From assembly GCA_903828665.1 (NCBI GenBank), contig CAIKMZ010000007.1:1-64000 (forward strand): 64,000 nucleotides of DNA, read 5' to 3'. This document shows, one piece after another, positions 17,316 through 25,593 of this stretch. Origin of the DNA: an uncultured beta proteobacterium (GTDB lineage: Bacteria; Pseudomonadota; Gammaproteobacteria; Burkholderiales; Burkholderiaceae_C). Both the position numbers and the translations under genes were made by a program. Under the pieces are notes generated by a model, which saw only the letters and a program-made list of their open reading frames with translations, was not told the DNA's origin and ran no database searches. Numbering within the stretch: the first letter of the stretch is position 1; each line of letters opens with the position of its first letter.

Positions 17316-18422
17316 CAGCGGTGCGATGCCGAGTGGCGCGACCGCCAGGCCGAAGGACACTGGCACCAGCACCGACGACGCATTGCCGATAAGGGCGCGC
17401 AGGCCGAGCGCCTCGCCGCCGCGCCCACCGGGTGTGGCGGCGTGTAACAGCGACAGCATGTTGGGCTGGCTAAAACCGATCGAGGCGCCGAATACGAAGC
17501 CCAGCAGCATGAAGACCGCTGCGGCAGAGGCCCACGGCAGGGCCGCCAGCACCAGCGCCATCATGGCCATTGCGGCGCGCATGATTTGCCACTCGTGCAG
17601 TCGCGTCGAGAGCCAGGGCATCAGGGCGCGGCTGACGAAGGTCCCCACTGCAAACAGCGAGAACACCGTGCCGATGATGGAGGCTGAAAAGCCCAGGCGC
17701 GTGCCCAGCACCGGCAGCATCACGATGAACAAGTCCCAGCAGCACGACAGCGCCAGGCTAACGTAGTAGATGCGGCGCAATTCCGGTGCGGCCAGCAGGT
17801 CGTGCCAGGCCGGTGGCTTGGCATCCGCCTGCGCCGCTGTTGCAACTCGGGCGGCCGGCAATGCGGTCAGTTTCCTGAACACAAGCCAGCATGCCATGCA
17901 GGTGAATACCGCCATGGTGGCAAAGGCCATGCGAAAGCCCGCATGGTCGATCAGCAGGCCCGAGATGAACGGACCGAGCGCGCTGGAGGCCGAATGCCCG
18001 AGCGCGTACCAGCCGAAGTTGCGCAGCCGCTGCTCAGCCGTCTTGCCGTGCGCCATGGCGCCCACGCTGTGCTGGCCGGCGACCGACATGGCGTTGAACC
18101 CAAAGCCCACCAGCACGGCCATCACGAACAGCGCCGGCACGCTGAGCCACAGCACCGGCACCACGGCGCCGACCAGCACCGCGAGCACGCCAAAGCGCAG
18201 CACCGGCAGCGCGCCCATGCGGTCGACCCAGCGGCCTATCGACATGGCGGCCAGCGTCGGCAGGATCGAGAACATGGCCATAAAGAGCCCCACCACCAGT
18301 TCGGGTGAGCCGGCGCGCAGGGCATAGAGCGAGCCCGCCACGCGCCCGCCCGACAGCGCCATGTGGCCCGTCAAAGTGACCAGAATTAGGGGCAGCAGCA
18401 GGGGCGGGAGGCGCTTGCCCAT
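17241..18422 (-). CDS. MFS transporter
   Basis: A 393-residue protein with about twelve hydrophobic segments and the MFS loop motif GRWVDRMGALPVL between segments 2 and 3. The substrate is unknown; the fold resembles drug or metabolite exporters. It begins one base inside the stop of the YciA-like thioesterase (TAATG), forming a two-gene operon. The 3' end overlaps the sirtuin gene by 75 bp in antisense, a long overlap for this genome; both stops are unambiguous. Confidence 0.82.
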   Translation of the reverse strand: MGKRLPPLLLPLILVTLTGHMALSGGRVAGSLYALRAGSPELVVGLFMAMFSILPTLAAMSIGRWVDRMGALPVLRFGVLAVLVGAVVPVLWLSVPALFVMAVLVGFGFNAMSVAGQHSVGAMAHGKTAEQRLRNFGWYALGHSASSALGPFISGLLIDHAGFRMAFATMAVFTCMACWLVFRKLTALPAARVATAAQADAKPPAWHDLLAAPELRRIYYVSLALSCCWDLFIVMLPVLGTRLGFSASIIGTVFSLFAVGTFVSRALMPWLSTRLHEWQIMRAAMAMMALVLAALPWASAAAVFMLLGFVFGASIGFSQPNMLSLLHAATPGGRGGEALGLRALIGNASSVLVPVSFGLAVAPLGIAPLLWAGAALISSALPAAHRGVRQHRR

Positions 18423-18841
18423 TATCCCGGTGGCAGGGCCGGTATTGGCCGCGGGCGGCCCTGATCGTCGATTGCGACGAAGGTGAGCGAGGCCTCGGTC
18501 ACCTTCATGTACTTTCCCTGCGCGCTGAAACGCTCGGCATAGACCTCGACCTTGACCGTGATCGAGGTGCGCCCGATGCGCACCAGCTTGGAGAAGAAGG
18601 TCAGGATGTCGCCGACGCGCACCGGCTGCTTGAAGATGAATTCATTGACCGCCACTGTCGCCATGCGGCCCTGCGCGTAACGCGCCGGGATCACGGAGCC
18701 GGCCAGATCGACCTGCGCCATGACCCAGCCGCCGAAGATGTCGCCATTGGCGTTGGAGTCGGCCGGCATCGGAATGACCTTGAGGACCAGTTCCTCGTCG
18801 GTGGGCAATTGGACCGCCATCGGGTTGGTGTTCGCAGACAT
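18422..18841 (-). CDS. Acyl-CoA thioesterase, YciA-like hotdog
   Basis: A 139-residue thioesterase of the YciA/BACH group. SNANGDIFGGWVMAQVDLAGSV is the characteristic active-site stretch with Asn and Asp positions preserved, and VNEFIFKQPVRVGDILTF follows as expected. The family hydrolyses a broad range of short to long acyl-CoAs. Start at the ATG at 18841: the coding frame could be extended 69 bp upstream, but that would run through an intergenic repeat, and AGGA at 18851-18854 serves as the ribosome-binding site. The MFS gene follows directly. Confidence 0.88.
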   Translation of the reverse strand: MSANTNPMAVQLPTDEELVLKVIPMPADSNANGDIFGGWVMAQVDLAGSVIPARYAQGRMATVAVNEFIFKQPVRVGDILTFFSKLVRIGRTSITVKVEVYAERFSAQGKYMKVTEASLTFVAIDDQGRPRPIPALPPG

Positions 18842-18842
18842 G

Positions 18843-18935
18843 GGGGACAATCCTCGAAATGTTGAGGACAGAGCTGGCTGCGCTTCGCGCAGCGGCAGCC
18901 TGTCCCGCAAAGAACTTGATGACAGGATTGTCCCC
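18843..18935. repeat. Mirror-image 12-bp leader arms between divergent genes
   Basis: GGGGACAATCCT at 18843-18854 is the exact reverse complement of AGGATTGTCCCC at 18924-18935. Each arm ends one base from the start codon of its gene, so both the thioesterase and the ABC exporter begin with the same leader, AGGATTGTCCCC-N-ATG. AGGA in each arm can serve as the Shine-Dalgarno sequence. A family A repeat lies between the arms. Confidence 0.7.
18861..18910. repeat. Dispersed intergenic palindrome, family A, copy 1
   Basis: A 50-bp element starting GTTGAGGACAGAGCTG and ending CTGTCCCGCAA, with GCTTCGCG in the centre. GGACAG and CTGTCC form the outer stem. It is about 43/50 identical to the reverse complement of 25490-25538 by hand alignment. 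It lies in the divergent intergenic region between a thioesterase and an ABC exporter. Confidence 0.7.
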
Positions 18936-18936
18936 T

Positions 18937-20760
18937 ATGCGCCGATCAGGCGAACACAGCCCCATACGAGAAGGTGCCAAAGCTGCCGCCTTGCCTGTTG
19001 CCACGCGCTCGGACTGGGCCACGCTGCAGCGCCTGTTTCCCTACCTCTGGCAATATAAGTGGCGTGTCATGGCGGCGCTGGCCTTCATGGTCGGCGCCAA
19101 GATGGCCAATGTCGGCGTGCCGGTGCTGCTCAAGCAACTGGTCGACACCATGAACCCGAAGGGCGGCGTCGGCGCCAGCGCGCTGCTGGTGGTGCCGGTG
19201 GCTCTGCTGTTCGGCTACGGCCTGCTGCGCCTGTCCACCACCTTGTTTGCCGAGCTGCGCGAGCTCATCTTTGCCAAGGCCACGGAAGGCGCATCGCGCA
19301 CGATCTCGCTGCAGGTGTTCCGCCATCTGCACGCCCTGAGCCTGCGCTTTCACCTGGAACGCCAGACCGGCGGCATGACGCGCGACATCGAGCGCGGCAC
19401 ACGCGCCGTCAATTCGCTGATCTCGTATTCGCTCTACAGTATCTTTCCGACGCTGATCGAAGTCGCCATGGTGCTGACCTACCTGGCGGTCAAGTTCGAC
19501 GCCTGGTTTGCCGGCATCACCATCGTCGCGCTGGTGGTCTACATCTCGTTCACCGTTGTGGTGACCGAGTGGCGCACGCATTTTCGCCGCGAGATGAACG
19601 AGCTCGATTCCAAGGCGCACAGCCGCGCCATCGATTCGCTGCTGAACTACGAGACGGTCAAGTACTTCAACAACGAGGATTTCGAGGCGCGCCGCTACGA
19701 CGAGAACCTCGAAAAGTACCGCCGCGCCGCGGTCAAGAGCCAGACCACGCTGAGCCTGCTCAACACCGGCCAGCAGCTGATCATCGCCAGCGGACTGGTC
19801 ACCATGCTGTGGCGCGCCACGCAGGGCGTGGTCGACGGCCGCATGACGCTGGGCGACCTGGTGATGGTCAACGCCTTCATGATCCAGCTCTACATTCCGC
19901 TGGGCTTCCTCGGCGTGCTGTACCGCGAGATCAAGCAGAGCCTGACGGACCTGGAGAAGATGTTCACGCTGATGGAGCGCGAGCGCGAGATCGCCGATGT
20001 GCCCGGCGCCAGGCCGCTGCAGGTCGACGGCGCGAGCGTGGCTTTCCGGCATGTCAACTTTGCCTATGATCCGGCGCGCCCGATCCTGCACGACATCAGC
20101 TTCGAGATACCGGCCGGCAAGACGGTGGCCGTGGTCGGTCCTTCGGGTTCCGGCAAATCGACGCTGGCGCGCCTGCTGTTTCGCTTCTACGACGTGCAGA
20201 GCGGCCAGATCCTGATCGCCGGGCAGGACATCAAGCAGGTGACGCAGGCCAGCGTGCGCCAGGCCATCGGCATCGTGCCGCAGGACACGGTGCTGTTCAA
20301 TGACACGGTGGAATACAACATCGCCTACGGCCAGCCCGGCGCCACGCATGCGCAGGTCGAGGAGGCCGCGCGTTCGGCGCACATCCACAGCTTCATCGCC
20401 GCCACGCCCAAGGGCTACGACACCATGGTCGGCGAGCGTGGCCTGAAGCTCTCGGGCGGCGAGAAGCAGCGGGTGGCGATCGCCCGCACCCTGCTGAAGA
20501 ACCCCGCGGTGCTGATCTTCGACGAGGCGACCTCGGCCCTGGACAGCGCCAACGAGCGCGCGATCCAGGCCGAACTGCAGAACGTGGCCAAGAACAAGAC
20601 CACGCTGGTGATTGCGCACCGGCTCTCGACTGTGGTCGACGCGCATGAAATCCTGGTGATGGAAGCGGGCCGCATCATCGAACGCGGCTCGCACGCGCAA
20701 CTGCTCTCGGCCAATGGGCGCTATGCCCAGATGTGGGCGCTGCAACAGAGTTCCGAGTAG
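18937..20760 (+). CDS. ABC exporter, fused permease and ATPase (Atm1/HMT-like)
   Basis: A 607-residue half-transporter. Six transmembrane helices (about residues 35-320) are followed by an ATPase domain with GPSGSGKST, LSGGEKQRVAIART, VLIFDEATSAL and the switch histidine in IAHRLST. The membrane domain, with YLWQYKWRVMAAL and VGVPVLLKQLVD, resembles the mitochondrial Atm1 type that exports glutathione-linked sulfur or metal compounds. The ATG at 18937 is preferred over an upstream ATG at 18859, because the extra codons would come from the intergenic repeat. It stands alone, divergent from the thioesterase gene. Confidence 0.88.
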   Translation: MRRSGEHSPIREGAKAAALPVATRSDWATLQRLFPYLWQYKWRVMAALAFMVGAKMANVGVPVLLKQLVDTMNPKGGVGASALLVVPVALLFGYGLLRLSTTLFAELRELIFAKATEGASRTISLQVFRHLHALSLRFHLERQTGGMTRDIERGTRAVNSLISYSLYSIFPTLIEVAMVLTYLAVKFDAWFAGITIVALVVYISFTVVVTEWRTHFRREMNELDSKAHSRAIDSLLNYETVKYFNNEDFEARRYDENLEKYRRAAVKSQTTLSLLNTGQQLIIASGLVTMLWRATQGVVDGRMTLGDLVMVNAFMIQLYIPLGFLGVLYREIKQSLTDLEKMFTLMEREREIADVPGARPLQVDGASVAFRHVNFAYDPARPILHDISFEIPAGKTVAVVGPSGSGKSTLARLLFRFYDVQSGQILIAGQDIKQVTQASVRQAIGIVPQDTVLFNDTVEYNIAYGQPGATHAQVEEAARSAHIHSFIAATPKGYDTMVGERGLKLSGGEKQRVAIARTLLKNPAVLIFDEATSALDSANERAIQAELQNVAKNKTTLVIAHRLSTVVDAHEILVMEAGRIIERGSHAQLLSANGRYAQMWALQQSSE

Positions 20761-20937
20761 ACCCGGATCGACGTCTGTCGGCCATACCTGGCCCGGCAGA
20801 CCTCTGGTTTTCCCTTGCTTGCGCTTTTTGTAAAGTTGCGTCATGATGCCGGAATCCCTGGTGGTGACGAAGATTTCCTGACTGGTTTCGTGAGAGAGAA
20901 CTTGCTCGGCTAAACAACTTCTACAAGGAGACGGTGT

Positions 20938-22752
20938 ATGTACTATCAGACCTACGATCCGATGGGGAGCGCGGTCCTTTCGACCATCGTGGCGGCGGTG
21001 CCGATCGGCGTGCTGCTCTACTTCATCGCCTTGCACCCGCATCGGGATCAGGACGGGGTGCGTCACCTCGGCATCTCGGCGCCCTACGCCGCCCTGTGCG
21101 GTGTCTTCGCCGCGTTCGTCGTCTCGTGTCTGGTATTCCGGATGCCGGTGGCTTCGGCGCTGTCGGCTTTTGCATATGGTTCGCTGTCGGGTTTTCTAGG
21201 CATCATCTGGATCGTGCTGGCGGCGATGCTGCTCTACACGATGACGCTGACCGCCGGCAAGTTCGAAATCGTCAAGGAGTCCATCGTCCACGTCTCCTTC
21301 GACCGGCGCCTGCAATGTGTGCTGATCGCCTTCTCATTTGGCGCCATCATCGAGGGCACCTCGGGCTTTGGCACACCGGTGGCCATCGCTGGCGCGGTGA
21401 TGGTGGGCCTGGGCTTCAAGCCGTTCCAGTCGGCCGTGCTCAATTTGCTGGCCAACACGGCGCCGGTGGCGTGGGGCGCGATCGGCACGCCGATCGTGAC
21501 CCTGGGAGCCGTCAGCGGACTCGATCAGCTCACGCTCTCGACCATGGCCGGGCACCAGTTGCCATGGATTTCGATGCTGGTTCCGTTCTGGCTGGTTGCG
21601 GTATTTGTCAAGATGGAAGGCGGCACCTGGAAAGAGGTGTTCGAGGTCTGGCCCGCGACGCTGTGCGCGGGTGTGTCCTTTGCCGCGATGCAGTACTACG
21701 CTTCCAGCAGCAGCGAGTTGCACCTGATGACGGACGTGGTCTCAGGCGTGTTCTCTGTCATCTGCACCGCCTTGTTCCTGCGCTTTGTCTGGCACCCCAA
21801 GACGCGCTTCCTGTTGCGCTCCGAGCGCGAGGCGCTGGCAGCCTCCGGTCAATCGACCGCCTCGGCAACGACGGACAAGAGCGACTGGAAATATCCGTAC
21901 AGCGTCGGCGAGACCGTGCACGCATGGATGCCCTGGGTCATCCTGATTGCCTGCTGCGCCGTCTGGGGCATGCCGGCCTGGAAGACCTATCTGAACGGCC
22001 TGTTCTCCGGCATTGCCTTCAAGACCGAACTGCTGGGTTCGGCCTTCAGCGGCACCTTGTCGCTGCCGGTCTGGGACATGCCGGCCTTGCACAACATGGT
22101 GCAGCGCGTGCCGCCGGTTGTGCTGGCCAACGCCAAGCCGGAAGGGGCGCGCTTTGCCATCAACTGGCTCTCCGCCGCCGGCACCGGCGTGTTCGTGGCG
22201 GCCGTGCTGTCCGGTCTGGTGCTGGGGCTCACTGGAAAGCAGTGGCGGGAATCGATTGTCGCCACGGGGCGGCGCATGAAGACGCCGGTGATCGTCATCA
22301 CGCTGGTGCTGGGTTTGGGCTTCCTGACCCGCTATTCGGGCACCGACGCGGTGCTGGGCCTGGCCTTCACCAGCGCCGGTCCGTGGTACCCGTTCTTCGC
22401 CGCCTATCTGGGCTGGCTCGGCGTTTTCCTGACCGGTTCCGACACGGCGTCCAACGCCTTGTTCGGCAGCCTGCAGCGCATCACGGCGCAGCAGCTGCAC
22501 CTGAACGAAGTGCTCGTGGTGGCGACCAACTCCACCGGCGGCGTCATGGGCAAGATGATCGATGCGCAGTCCATCATGGTGGCCTGCGCGGCCTGCTATG
22601 AAGATCCGAAGGAGCGCGCCCATGCCCTGGGGCCGATCTTCCGCACCGTGTTCTGGCATTCGATTGCCGGCGCTGCCGTGGTCGGTGTCATCGCCATGCT
22701 GCAGGCCTACATCTTCACCGGTGCCATTCCGGCGCTGCCTATCGGCAAGTAG
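20938..22752 (+). CDS. lldP: L-lactate permease family transporter
   Basis: A 604-residue membrane protein of the LctP family with about 12-14 hydrophobic segments, matching the usual length of 550-600. Segments such as FSFGAIIEGTSGFGTPVAI and NLLANTAPVAWGAIGTPI are diagnostic. It would import lactate or glycolate with protons. AAGGAGA seven bases upstream supports the ATG. The 177 bp before it contain no gene and presumably the promoter; no lactate dehydrogenase gene is adjacent, so the physiological substrate is inferred from family only. Confidence 0.92.
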   Translation: MYYQTYDPMGSAVLSTIVAAVPIGVLLYFIALHPHRDQDGVRHLGISAPYAALCGVFAAFVVSCLVFRMPVASALSAFAYGSLSGFLGIIWIVLAAMLLYTMTLTAGKFEIVKESIVHVSFDRRLQCVLIAFSFGAIIEGTSGFGTPVAIAGAVMVGLGFKPFQSAVLNLLANTAPVAWGAIGTPIVTLGAVSGLDQLTLSTMAGHQLPWISMLVPFWLVAVFVKMEGGTWKEVFEVWPATLCAGVSFAAMQYYASSSSELHLMTDVVSGVFSVICTALFLRFVWHPKTRFLLRSEREALAASGQSTASATTDKSDWKYPYSVGETVHAWMPWVILIACCAVWGMPAWKTYLNGLFSGIAFKTELLGSAFSGTLSLPVWDMPALHNMVQRVPPVVLANAKPEGARFAINWLSAAGTGVFVAAVLSGLVLGLTGKQWRESIVATGRRMKTPVIVITLVLGLGFLTRYSGTDAVLGLAFTSAGPWYPFFAAYLGWLGVFLTGSDTASNALFGSLQRITAQQLHLNEVLVVATNSTGGVMGKMIDAQSIMVACAACYEDPKERAHALGPIFRTVFWHSIAGAAVVGVIAMLQAYIFTGAIPALPIGK

Positions 22753-22860
22753 GTTGGCTGCAATAAAGCAAAATCCCTGCTATCGTTAGCCCGGGCAGTC
22801 CAAGTCGCGGTGACGCGGCATGGACGGCATCCTGCAGGAGCCATTGCACACGGGGGATTT

Positions 22861-23331
22861 ATGCTGAGCGCCAATCCGGATTTCGAAATCATCAAGGCAT
22901 CGTTTCCGATGTTCGGCGTCAACATCGCCGAGCTGTGGGGAACGCGCGGATTCAAGACCTTCATCAATGAGCTGCTCTACGATGCAAAAGGCGGCGCCCG
23001 AGGCGGCTTTCCCGAGCCGGTTCTGCAAGCCTTGCGCCGGCTCTCGGACCTGCACGACGTCGAGTTCAGCGCGCTGCTGCCGCCGATCACCGGCACGGAT
23101 GACTTCAAATTGCTCAATGCATCGTTTCCCAGAATCGCGGACCAGATCAGTGCGATCTGGGGCACCGCGCAATTCAACCCCTATCTGAAAGGCCTGCTGC
23201 ACGACAACCGCGGCGGCAATCGCCACGGCTTTCCGTTCGAGACGCTGATGGCGCTGCATGCCATGGCAGAGAAGCACAACAAGGAATTCGCGCATCTCTA
23301 TTCGCAGCTCGATATCTGGAACGCGTCCTGA
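22861..23331 (+). CDS. Protein of two tandem 74-residue units, function unknown
   Basis: A 156-residue soluble protein made of a tandem duplication. Residues 7-74 and 81-148 align without gaps at an offset of 74, with 27 of 68 positions identical by hand. Conserved in both halves are DF, ASFP, WGT, LL-x-D, GG-x-R-x-GFP, AL and EF. The conserved small/aromatic pattern looks like a repeated helical fold rather than an enzyme site. GGGGGA before the ATG at 22861 supports the start; an upstream GTG is not needed. It follows the lactate permease by 108 bp. I do not recognise the family. Confidence 0.75.
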   Translation: MLSANPDFEIIKASFPMFGVNIAELWGTRGFKTFINELLYDAKGGARGGFPEPVLQALRRLSDLHDVEFSALLPPITGTDDFKLLNASFPRIADQISAIWGTAQFNPYLKGLLHDNRGGNRHGFPFETLMALHAMAEKHNKEFAHLYSQLDIWNAS

Positions 23332-23428
23332 GTCCGGCGCGGGCCGGCCTCCTGCGCGGGCCGGCAGCGGGACTTCTACAATCGCCTGATCAGCCGCACC
23401 GCACGGCATTCCCAGACAGGCAGACCGC

Positions 23429-24589
23429 ATGACCGCACTCCATATTTCTACCGCCTTTGATTCGGGCGCCATCGAGGTCCTGAGCCTGGTTGACCCGGGC
23501 GACATCCAGCTCAACATCCGTCCTGACAACGCCAGCGGTTTTGCCCAGTGGTTTCATTTCTGCCTGCAGGGTGCCGCCGGCCAGGCGGTCCGGCTGCGTT
23601 TTCTCAACGCGGGCCAATGCGCCTATGCCAAGGGCTGGGTCGATTACCGCGTGGTCGCCAGCTACGACCGCCAGAACTGGTTTCGCATTCCGACGCAGTT
23701 CGACGGCCAGGTCATGACGGCCGAACTCGCAGCCGAGACCAACAGCATCTACTTCGCCTATTTCGAGCCTTATTCGCACGAGCGCCATCTGGATCTGATC
23801 GGCTCGGCCGGCGCCTCCGACAGCGTGGACGTGCAGCACCTGGGCCAGACGCTCGACGGCCGCGACATGACGCTGCTGCGCATCACGGCACCCGACGGCG
23901 AGATGCCCGTTGAACAACGCAGCAAGGTCTGGCTGATCGCGCGCCAGCATCCGGGCGAGGCCATGGCCGAGTGGTTTGTCGAAGGCTTTCTGGAGCGTTT
24001 GCTCGCCGACGACGACCCGGTCTCGCGCGTGCTGCTGTCGCGCTGCGTCTTTCACGTCGTGCCCAACATGAACCCGGACGGTGCGGCGCGCGGCAACCTG
24101 CGCACCAACGCCGGCGGCGCGAACCTGAACCGCGAGTGGCAGGCGCCGAGCCTGGAGCGCTCGCCCGAGGTCTTCCTGGTGCGCCAGAAGATGCTTGACG
24201 TCGGTGTTGACCTGAACCTCGACGCGCACGGCGACGAGGTTCTGCCCTACAACTTCTGCGTCGGCAGCGAAGGCAACCCGGGCTACACGCCGCGTATCGA
24301 GGCGCTGGAGAATGCTTTCAAGTCGGCCTGGGTCGCTACCTACCCGGATTTTCAGACGGCACGCGGTTACGCGCGCATCGAGCCGGGACAGTCGAATCCG
24401 ACGCTGGCCACAAGCTGGGTGGCGCAGAACTTTGATTGCCTGGCGTTCACCATCGAGATGCCGTTCAAGGACAACGCCGATCTGCCCGACGCGCTGACCG
24501 GCTGGAGCGGAGAGCGCGCGAAGAAGCTCGGTGCCAGCGTGCTGCTGCCGATCCTGGCGGTCGTCGACCAGTTGCGGGCCGCATCATGA
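23429..24589 (+). CDS. M14 family zinc carboxypeptidase (cytosolic carboxypeptidase-like)
   Basis: A 386-residue metallocarboxypeptidase. An N-terminal beta-rich domain (about 1-120) precedes the catalytic domain, as in cytosolic CCP/AGBL-type enzymes. Zinc ligands are His174 and Glu177 in RQHPGE, and His267 in DAHGDE; the proposed catalytic Glu343 lies in FTIEMPF; NPDG and NREW are substrate-binding segments. No signal peptide, so cytoplasmic. TACAAT about 40 bp upstream resembles a -10 box. It overlaps the following pseudouridine synthase gene by ATGA. The peptide substrate in bacteria is not established. Confidence 0.88.
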   Translation: MTALHISTAFDSGAIEVLSLVDPGDIQLNIRPDNASGFAQWFHFCLQGAAGQAVRLRFLNAGQCAYAKGWVDYRVVASYDRQNWFRIPTQFDGQVMTAELAAETNSIYFAYFEPYSHERHLDLIGSAGASDSVDVQHLGQTLDGRDMTLLRITAPDGEMPVEQRSKVWLIARQHPGEAMAEWFVEGFLERLLADDDPVSRVLLSRCVFHVVPNMNPDGAARGNLRTNAGGANLNREWQAPSLERSPEVFLVRQKMLDVGVDLNLDAHGDEVLPYNFCVGSEGNPGYTPRIEALENAFKSAWVATYPDFQTARGYARIEPGQSNPTLATSWVAQNFDCLAFTIEMPFKDNADLPDALTGWSGERAKKLGASVLLPILAVVDQLRAAS

Positions 24590-25485
24590 GCGACGCCGGC
24601 AAGCCCCCCGCCTTTCGCCGCGCCGCACCGCCACCGGGGCGCGCGCCTGCTGCTGCGGCAGCGGTCAACAGCAGCGGCACGTTGCGACTGAACAAGCGCA
24701 TGGCCGAGCTCGGCCTGGCCTCGCGGCGCGAAGCTGACGACTGGATCGGCCGCGGCTGGGTCAAGGTCAATGGCGAGGTCGCCACCATGGGCATGCAGGT
24801 GACGCCCGACGTGCGTATCGAGATCGCCAAGCAGGCGCAGGGGCAGCAGGCGAACCAGGTGACGATCCTGCTCAACAAGCCGATGGGCATCGTCAGCGGC
24901 CAGGCCGAGGACGGGCATCAGCCCGCCATCACGCTGATCCAGCCGCAAAACCGCTGGGCCGAGGACAACGCGCGTTTCTTCTTCCACCCCAAGCAGCTGC
25001 AAAGTCTGGTGCCGGCCGGGCGCCTTGACATCGACTCGATTGGCCTCTTGGTGCTGACGCAGGATGGGCGCGTCGCGCGCCAGCTGATCGGCGAGGACGC
25101 GGTGATGGAAAAGGAATACCTGGTGCGCGTGAGTTACACCGGGTTTACCGATCCCGATGGGCAGCCGGACCGCCTGCTGCAGATCAATGACGGCGACCCG
25201 GTCAGCACCAATGTGCAGGCCATCTTCCCGGCCGAAGGCCTCGCGCGCCTGCGCCACGGCCTGAGCCTGGACGGGCAGACGCTAAAGCCCGCCAAGGTCA
25301 GCTGGCAGAACCCCGAGCAATTGCGCGTCGTGCTGACCGAAGGCAAGAAGCGTCAGATCCGGCGCATGTGCGAACTCGTCGGCCTCAAGGTCGTGGGCCT
25401 CAAGCGCGTGCGCATCGGCAACGTGATGCTGGGCAATCTGCCGCTCGGCCAATGGCGCTACCTGGCGCCGCATGAGCATTTTTGA
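24586..25485 (+). CDS. rluF: Pseudouridine synthase, RsuA/RluB/E/F family (RluF-like)
   Basis: A 299-residue rRNA modification enzyme. An S4 RNA-binding domain (LRLNKRMAELGLASRREAD, about 28-80) precedes the synthase domain, whose catalytic aspartate lies in GRLDIDSIGLLVLT. KKRQIRRMCELVGLKVVGLKRVRIG is the conserved C-terminal motif. By resemblance it is nearest RluF, which acts on 23S rRNA position 2604; RluB/RluE/RsuA are alternatives. The N-terminal 27 residues are Ala/Pro-rich and disordered. A family A palindrome begins five bases after the stop and may act in termination. Confidence 0.85.
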   Translation: MSDAGKPPAFRRAAPPPGRAPAAAAAVNSSGTLRLNKRMAELGLASRREADDWIGRGWVKVNGEVATMGMQVTPDVRIEIAKQAQGQQANQVTILLNKPMGIVSGQAEDGHQPAITLIQPQNRWAEDNARFFFHPKQLQSLVPAGRLDIDSIGLLVLTQDGRVARQLIGEDAVMEKEYLVRVSYTGFTDPDGQPDRLLQINDGDPVSTNVQAIFPAEGLARLRHGLSLDGQTLKPAKVSWQNPEQLRVVLTEGKKRQIRRMCELVGLKVVGLKRVRIGNVMLGNLPLGQWRYLAPHEHF

Positions 25486-25489
25486 TCCG

Positions 25490-25538
25490 TTGCGGGACAG
25501 ACCGCAGCTACGCGAAGCGAGACAGCTCTGTCCTCAAC
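25490..25538. repeat. Dispersed intergenic palindrome, family A, copy 2
   Basis: This copy is inverted relative to the one at 18861. GGGACAGA and TCTGTCC form the outer stem around a central CGCGAAGCG. It directly follows the rluF-like gene and could also work as a hairpin at the transcript end, although no T-run follows. Confidence 0.7.
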
Positions 25539-25593
25539 CGTTTGTCGGATGTTCAAAGTGTGAATGGACACATCGTTACTTTGGGGGAATAGC

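Noticed and set aside
18859-18936. Upstream ATG for the ABC exporter, adding 26 residues
   Set aside because: The added residues are encoded by the intergenic repeat and its flank and look unlike the family; the ATG at 18937 has an AGGA site and normal length.
18946-21066. 706-residue reverse open frame over the ABC exporter
   Set aside because: It is antisense to the transporter motifs and low in recognisable features; the same reasoning excludes similar long frames at 8871-10301, 10550-12013, 34495-36189 and 55127-56557.
23337-23365. Two direct copies of GCGCGGGCCGGC before the carboxypeptidase gene
   Set aside because: Short and very GC-rich; it may form a weak hairpin but lacks a T-run, so I did not call it a terminator or operator.
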